Positions 10,701 through 14,862 of a stretch of DNA of 14,862 bases are shown here, piece after piece; position 1 is the stretch's first letter, and each line of letters starts with the position of its first letter. This stretch comes from Saccoglossus kowalevskii. Taxonomy: Eukaryota; Hemichordata; Enteropneusta; Harrimaniidae. The notes below the pieces were generated by a model that saw only the letters and a program-made list of their open reading frames with translations, was not told the DNA's origin and made no database searches. Location: assembly GCF_000003605.2 (NCBI RefSeq), contig NW_003157239.1, forward strand, positions 9,206 through 24,067, read 5' to 3'. Made by a program: the position numbers and the translations under genes.

Positions 10701-13700
10701 GGAAGAATCGATTACTAAAATGTTCATATAAGCATTTTCGTATGGTTTTTCATTAGGATTATACTGTTACATTATTCCTTCGCACGCGATGGAACGATCC
10801 ACGACTACGATACCATGATGCCGCTAACCACATACTGACATTTCATTCGGATGGAGTTAGAGAAGTCTGGATACCACCACTCTTTTTCCCAGATGAGAAG
10901 TCTGGACACTTTCATAAACTGACAACAGAGAATATACTTTTACGTATTTATCCTGATGGAACTGTACTACACAGTGCAAGGTATGTCTTATTCTCAAAGT
11001 TTGAATGCAACTTATCTAGAGTGAGTTAATTGACATAGTACATTGAATACACTTATAGATGAGAAATGAAAACACACAAAACAATGATTACCATACTGCC
11101 TCTCAAATTTTATATTTATTTTGACAGGTTCACTATAACGTTAACCTGTATGATGCGACTAGAGCGTTATCCAATGGATGAACAGGAATGCAACATTGAG
11201 ATTGAAAGTTGTATGTATTACTCTTATTAGTATATATATATATATATATATATATGAATGTCTGATAAGAACTGATGATACATTGGTTCAGGTAACATTA
11301 TTAAATGAAGACATGCAATATAGCATCAACAGGCAATACACAGTAGTAATAAATATTGAGGGCTAAATAATATAAAATTATGCAAATAAAGAAATATGAA
11401 AAAAAACAATAATGAATATTTATTGTAACAATAACCCTAATCACAATTCACAGCTGCATCACAATGCCAATGTCAGCAAGAACTTACATCGACAAGTGAA
11501 AGGTTTCTTTGTATGTTGATTCAATGGCTACCTGCTCTAGATATTGTCAACTCACTCATAAAATGTGGGGGTCTAAGTAATCATAATCAACTGTACAACC
11601 TAAAGGCCCAATTAGACCGAATTCTAGACAATTATTGAATAAATTATTACAGTCTAAAATGTTCAACAATAAAGAGTTATTTATGAGGTTTGATATATAT
11701 TAAAGTGCAGAGATATTGGTCTGTAATTTACAATTTCATAGAGCTTGCAACATTTAAAAGCTGCTAAAACATTTGCTTGTTTGAACATTTCTGTAAACTT
11801 ATTGAAAGTATTAAAACTAGAAATCCAGACAGTCAGTTACATCATTGTCGTGAATCAAAACAAACTGTCCAGCAATTATGTGTGGAGTATACACTTCCTG
11901 AGCTTCCAATCTTACTATGTTTGGGATGTATTTGTTTTTAGATTGATGCGTGTTATTTTTTTTACATTTTATTACACTTGTTTCATACTCTTTAAACGTT
12001 GGCCTAATTGCTGTCTAAAAATTCTGGCTTGCACCAACAAACCCATACTGTGAAACTTATAGATATAGCAGGTGATACCAAGATTCCATAGACATATAAT
12101 GTGTGAGTGTAATTTACAGTTGGATCTAAATCAAATGCATGTATGTATTCTAAATACAAAATGTGAAATCTAAAAATGTTCATTTTATGTTGTTAAAACT
12201 TACACTTTGAAACATTAATGCTCTCACATAAAAGAACGATCATCTATTGATTGTGGTTTAGTGTAACAATGTTCAGACATACAAATACTTCCATTCGGAC
12301 ACATTGAGTTGTGAACTGTAAGGGACCACTCAAATTTATTTATAATTTATACTATACAAGTGCACATAGTTTGACTTATACTATTTTAGCAATGATTTTA
12401 TATTCTGAACAACGCCAGAAATAAAAATTAGATTCAATGTTTACCAAGACTATCTCTGTGCATCCCAAACTGCAGTCTGCCAAAAACTTCATAGCGAAAA
12501 ATATTTTCATTGAACCATGAATCAATGAGGACAATTACATCAAAAACACTATTTAAGAATTAGGTATAAAAATGTCAGCTCAGTCTGAAATTCCTGTGAT
12601 AAACGTTACACACTGTATTGTATCTCGCAAAATATTTCAGAGCTGAAACGCACAGATGAAATATATTAAATCTGAAGAAATTATCCGACTGGCATATAAA
12701 ATCATGCACAAACTAAATGAAAATACTTTGTAATACAATCGCTTGCTTTAGTTTGAATTCAGTTCGTATATTTTAAGACATTATAGCATTTGATATGTTT
12801 TCTTGTAAAGTTGCTTACACAACTGATGACGTGATTCTGCAATGGGCAGCAGAAGATGATGATCTTGAAGCCTTTGCAGTCCCACAAGGGATATCATTAC
12901 CACAATTTGAGTTTGTTGATGCAACAATTGTCAGACAGCTAATCACAAGGAACTACACAACAGGTAATTATGGCTTAGCGTTTGAAGTACTAGATTTGTT
13001 CTTATAAGCTAATAATCAAATTTACGCCACAGTATAACAGAGTACAATGTGTACACACTGGAAAAGCTTTTCTAGGTGTCAGACATTATAAACTGTACGG
13101 TAAATTAACAATGTAGAGGGAATGGTGTACCCACATGCATGAAATGATAAATCTTTCAAATGTATATAGTGCTCATTTTGTGTTTTGATTCCTGTTACTT
13201 ATTATGTTGTTGCTCAACACTTTGCGGAGCCAAGTGTATTATGTAATTCGGATATTATCAATCAATTAATAATGTTGTGTTGTATTGACACCCAATACAT
13301 AATTGGTGGTATATTATTAACCCCAAGTTTTGGTAGTCATATTTAATTAACAACATAAACGATCGTATATATAAACTTCTGCCACATGATCTAGAAACAA
13401 ATTATAGTATTATTTGATGATGATTTATTACTGTTGTAATAAACAGATTGTGCTATGGTCATGACTTGAATCCACATATTTCTGCTTGCAGTTGTTTTTT
13501 CAATAAATTGTGATTGTGTCATTGTGTGTAAACGTGATGTTCTTGAATTACTGCATGTACAATAGTTTCAATACCTTACCTATTGAAAACCCCAATTTAG
13601 CTGCAAAATCTAATTTACTTTCACAAACATCACATCTAGAACTACAATAAAACAACATTCAGTATATGCCACTTGCCAGACTGTCTGGGATGCTGATGAC

Positions 13701-14851
13701 ATTTAATATTTTTACAGGTAGTTTCTCACACCTTACTGCGATATTCAGATTACAAAGACAGAAAGAGATGTTTATAATGTCAAATTACCTTCCGAGCTTA
13801 CTAATTGTCGTTTTGTCATGGTTTTCGTTTTGGATCAACCCGAACTCTGAACCAGCTCGTGTTTCACTCGTGATGACTGCCTTGTTGACGTTGTGTACAC
13901 AGATGAATGGAATCCATGGAACGATGCCACAAATAGCACATCTGAAGGTAAAATCTGAATCAAGTACGATTGCCCAATAAATATCACCAGTAACCAGTAA
14001 CCATATATAAATGATATGGGTATATTGTATAGAACATCATTAGATCACATTTAATTGACTCGGTTGGACGATAGGTTTAACAAGGTCACAAGTTCAAAAA
14101 TAATAGTTGCATATTCATGCAAAGGTGTGGGATGTAAATGCAGAGTGGGTAGGTTAACTTTTAGTTTTTATGTTTTATGTATTGTATATTATGTACATAC
14201 GATATTGTGTCATGGAAATATCAATAATGTTGAGATAAAACTATCGTATCCTCTATTTCAGGCAATCGACGTGTGGATGTCAGCATGTCTTGTTTTTGTA
14301 TTCGCTGCTTTAGTAGAATACGCCGCTGTTAACTACATTAGTTTACGGATAAAAAGGCAAAGTCGACGAAAGCAAACATCACCTGAAATGGTCAGTTCAC
14401 TTAAAGACAAACAAAGCACTGTTGTAAGTGTGTGTAGTAGACAGTGTTTCTATATGAGCTGGTCAGATTCTACCATGTTTGTTTATAGATGTTATGTTTG
14501 CCCATTCTCGAGATTTACTTTCAAGCAGAAACAAATTACACCTGATGATATCTTAGCAGTTATATTTCACTCTGTCAATGTCTTTTGACATATATCTATA
14601 TTAATATATGTTCAATGTAGGCCAACACTGGAAATAGAGATGAACAAAAACAACTACATCCTGCTGAATCTTCGCTTAGAGGATCTGACAACTCAGCCAC
14701 TGAGTTATCTTATGGTTCTGAAAGAAGCTGCCTGTCTGTGTGTGAATTAAGTCCTGAACAAATTGATTACTACAGTCGAATCATATTTCCAGCCACATTT
14801 ATGGTATTTAATGTGTTTTATTGGCCAACCTATTTGCATTGGGTGCAATGA
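4683..14851 (+). CDS. Cys-loop ligand-gated anion channel subunit, glycine receptor/GluCl-like (9 coding exons, whole gene span)
   Basis: Predicted subunit of a pentameric plasma-membrane chloride channel opened by a small neurotransmitter. Joined exons: 4683-4723, 6865-6992, 10139-10206, 10757-10980, 11128-11210, 12811-12963, 13718-13947, 14262-14423, 14621-14851; 1320 nt, 439 residues. Order: signal peptide (1-14), N-terminal helix (about 36-56), beta-sandwich extracellular domain (57-249), M1 (250-272), PARV filter and M2 (278-300), M3 (310-335), short basic then Ser-rich cytoplasmic loop (336-413), M4 (about 415-434). The Cys-loop is C161-x13-C175 with the YPMDEQ core. The PAR motif before M2 marks anion selectivity. 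Ligand-pocket residues of glycine receptors are present (F86, R88, S152, F182, Y230, T232, F235). Oddities: no loop C disulfide, loop A WIPP instead of WxPD, changed M2-M3 linker. All reading frames and splice sites are intact, so it does not look like a pseudogene. The family is certain; the ligand (glycine, glutamate, GABA or other) is not. Confidence 0.93.
5811..5914 (+). repeat. Minisatellite, 20-bp unit, about 5 copies
   Basis: The unit is TATTTATRTACTGTTATTTA. Four full copies run from 5821 to 5900, with a partial copy before and another after. Copies differ only at one A/G position. The repeat keeps a frame open and makes a spurious, repetitive Tyr/Leu/Ile-rich reading frame. Confidence 0.9.
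5909..6250 (+). repeat. 171-bp tandem duplication (two copies)
   Basis: Copy 1 is 5909-6079 and copy 2 is 6080-6250, both starting TACTGTGTATACTGTTGTA and ending TTTTCAAGG. By eye they differ at three bases (GTAGTG/GTACTG, TTTTCG/TGTTCG, TTCACA/TTCGCA) and keep the same run of eight T, so the duplication is recent. Each copy ends with a small hairpin, TGCACAA-AA-TTGTGCA. The left copy begins inside the minisatellite, which suggests that the array seeded the duplication. Confidence 0.95.
6865..6992 (+). CDS. Exon 2: N-terminal segment and alpha-helix of the extracellular domain
   Basis: 128 bp; acceptor TTTTACATAG, donor G/GTAAGC. It encodes residues 14-57: a variable stretch, then NLSNVLGADYDKQFRPNF, matching the family pattern in which an N-terminal helix is followed by YDK-R-RPNF. 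N38-L-S is a possible N-glycosylation site. It enters in phase 2 and leaves in phase 1 inside Gly57, which is completed by exon 3. Two ATGs near its start (M16, M19) are in frame and could act as starts, but they would leave no signal peptide. Confidence 0.87.
6993..10138 (+). other. Intron 2 (3146 bp)
   Basis: GTAAGC to CCCCAG, phase 1. AT-rich with no long reading frame or recognised element. A cryptic exon-like segment at 8045-8084 (acceptor GCGTTTAG, donor GGG/GTAAGT) is 40 bp and would shift the frame. Confidence 0.6.
10139..10206 (+). CDS. Exon 3: beta1 region of the ligand-binding domain
   Basis: 68 bp between CCCCAG and GTGAGT, the same size as the corresponding exon of vertebrate GABA-A and glycine receptor genes (from memory of the family). 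It encodes residues 57-79, including HINSFHATAGTEM, which runs straight into DYTVTLFLR of exon 4. H67 lies where glycine receptor alpha-1 has F44, and G76 where it has E53. Phase 1 in, phase 0 out. Confidence 0.93.
10207..10756 (+). other. Intron 3 (550 bp)
   Basis: GTGAGT to CATTAG, phase 0; no features seen inside. Confidence 0.75.
10757..10980 (+). CDS. Exon 4: loops D, A and E of the ligand-binding domain
   Basis: 224 bp, acceptor CATTAG, donor AG/GTATGT; residues 80-154. It starts with DYTVTLFLRTRWNDPRL, the loop D strand with complementary-face residues F86 and R88. Loop A reads V-W-I-P-P-L-F-F (116-123): the invariant Asp of WxPD is replaced by Pro120. HFH at 130-132 matches the zinc-inhibition histidines of glycine receptors (H107/H109). 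LLRIYPDGTVLHSAR carries R142 and S152, equivalents of R119 and S129. Phase 0 in, phase 2 out. Confidence 0.95.
11128..11210 (+). CDS. Exon 5: Cys-loop
   Basis: 83 bp, the classic size of the Cys-loop exon in vertebrate GABA-A and glycine receptor genes. Acceptor TTGACAG, donor GTATGT, separated from exon 4 by a short 147-bp intron (10981-11127). Residues 154-182 contain C161, the YPMDEQ signature at 168-173 and C175, with exactly 13 residues between the cysteines. It ends in IEIES plus the first base of F182, the loop B aromatic. Phase 2 in, phase 1 out. Confidence 0.96.
11211..12810 (+). other. Intron 5 (1600 bp)
   Basis: GTATGT to GTAAAG, phase 1. It holds a TA microsatellite near its start and a short perfect hairpin, TTATTGT-A-ACAATAA, at about 11420. 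The reading frame at 11745-12053 starts with a non-ATG codon, has no recognisable motif and lies wholly within the intron. Confidence 0.7.
11231..11255. repeat. (TA)n microsatellite
   Basis: 25 bases of uninterrupted TA, 20 bases after the exon 5 donor. Confidence 0.95.
12811..12963 (+). CDS. Exon 6: loop B, loop F and the base of loop C
   Basis: 153 bp, acceptor TTCTTGTAAAG, donor CAG/GTAATT; residues 182-233. F182-AYTTDD is the loop B region, SLPQF (209-213) the conserved beta9 motif, and NYTTG (229-233) the loop C tip. It is 15 bp longer than the 138-bp counterpart that I recall in vertebrate receptors; the extra residues lie in an acidic stretch, AAEDDDLEAF (194-203), between beta8 and beta9. 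The first cysteine of the glycine receptor/GluCl loop C disulfide is replaced by I226. Phase 1 in, phase 1 out. Confidence 0.95.
12964..13717 (+). other. Intron 6 (754 bp)
   Basis: GTAATT to TTACAG, phase 1. AT-rich; nothing recognisable inside. Confidence 0.75.
13718..13947 (+). CDS. Exon 7: loop C tip, pre-M1, M1, M2 and M2-M3 linker
   Basis: 230 bp, acceptor TTTTTACAG, donor AAG/GTAAAA; residues 233-309. H237 stands where the second loop C cysteine should be. LQRQ (244-247) holds the conserved pre-M1 arginine (R246). M1 contains YLPSLLIVVLSWFSFWI (256-272). The filter P278-A279-R280 indicates anion selectivity. M2 reads V-S-L-V-M-T-A-L-L-T-L-C-T-Q (1' to 14'), with Leu at 9' and Thr at 6'. 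The M2-M3 linker carries H299 (19'), Q304 and H307 in place of the glycine receptor R271, K276 and Y279. Confidence 0.97.
13948..14261 (+). other. Intron 7 (314 bp)
   Basis: GTAAAA to TTTCAG, phase 0. Its last 207 bp are by chance open in frame with exon 8, which makes a long unspliced reading frame (14055-14588) that should not be taken as a separate gene. Confidence 0.75.
14262..14423 (+). CDS. Exon 8: M3 and start of the cytoplasmic loop
   Basis: 162 bp, phase 0 at both ends, acceptor CTCTATTTCAG, donor GTT/GTAAGT. It begins AIDVWMSACLVFVFAALVEY, the M3 helix, whose AID-W and EYAAVNY motifs are typical of anionic Cys-loop channels. A basic patch follows (K340, R341, R344, R345, K346), then a Ser/Lys-rich stretch. 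The 197-bp intron behind it (14424-14620) stays open in this frame up to a TGA at 14586-14588. Confidence 0.96.
14621..14851 (+). CDS. Exon 9: end of the M3-M4 loop, M4 and stop codon
   Basis: Acceptor TTCAATGTAG; 76 codons and TGA at 14849-14851; residues 364-439. The loop part is polar and Ser/Glu-rich. M4 is recognised by YSRIIFPATFMVFNVFYW (414-431), the family's SRI-FP...FN-FYW pattern, followed by a very short extracellular tail ending HWVQ. The intracellular loop totals only about 78 residues. The window ends 11 bases after the stop, so the 3' UTR and polyadenylation signal lie outside it. Confidence 0.95.
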   Translation, partial: ANTGNRDEQKQLHPAESSLRGSDNSATELSYGSERSCLSVCELSPEQIDYYSRIIFPATFMVFNVFYWPTYLHWVQ

Positions 14852-14862
14852 TGGAGGGTCAC

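Noticed and set aside
11745-12053. 102-residue frame in intron 5
   Set aside because: Non-ATG start, no motif, wholly within an intron of the channel gene.
14055-14588. Single 177-residue reading frame
   Set aside because: It is exon 8 with intron sequence read through on both sides, not a separate gene.

Overview
This is animal (metazoan) nuclear DNA, strongly AT-rich, with one split gene on the + strand and no bacterial-style gene organisation. The gene encodes a pentameric Cys-loop ligand-gated channel subunit of the anion-selective (glycine/GABA/glutamate-gated chloride channel) branch. Nine coding exons can be joined by hand between 4683 and 14851. Every junction has GT..AG ends and matching phase, giving an uninterrupted protein of 439 residues from a short signal peptide to a stop just after M4. 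The even mix of GlyR-like and GluCl-like residues, the intron density and the base composition suggest an invertebrate, perhaps a lophotrochozoan such as a mollusc; that assignment is a guess.

Layout: 1-4641 is non-coding upstream DNA. It holds a ~100-nt hairpin (1248-1351), a smaller fold-back (1030-1100) and a CpG-rich ~365-bp MITE-like DNA transposon (2616-2980) flanked by a 7-bp direct repeat. Exon 1 (signal peptide) ends at 4723. Intron 1 carries a 20-bp tandem repeat array followed by a 171-bp sequence duplicated in tandem with three differences. Exon 2 (6865-6992) is the N-terminal helix region. Exons 3-6 (10139-12963) are the ligand-binding beta sandwich, with the Cys-loop split across none of them. 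Exon 7 is loop C tip/pre-M1/M1/M2, exon 8 is M3 and the start of the cytoplasmic loop, and exon 9 is the rest of the loop, M4 and the stop.

The coding exons keep the 68-224-83 bp exon sizes that I know from vertebrate glycine receptor genes, and they keep the aromatic and arginine residues that hold amino-acid agonists. Several normally near-fixed positions are changed: the loop A W-x-P-D aspartate is proline, the second (loop C) disulfide is absent, a glycosylation sequon sits in loop C, and three M2-M3 coupling residues known from human startle disease are all substituted. It looks like an intact but divergent, possibly orphan, anion channel subunit. No second gene could be supported on either strand.
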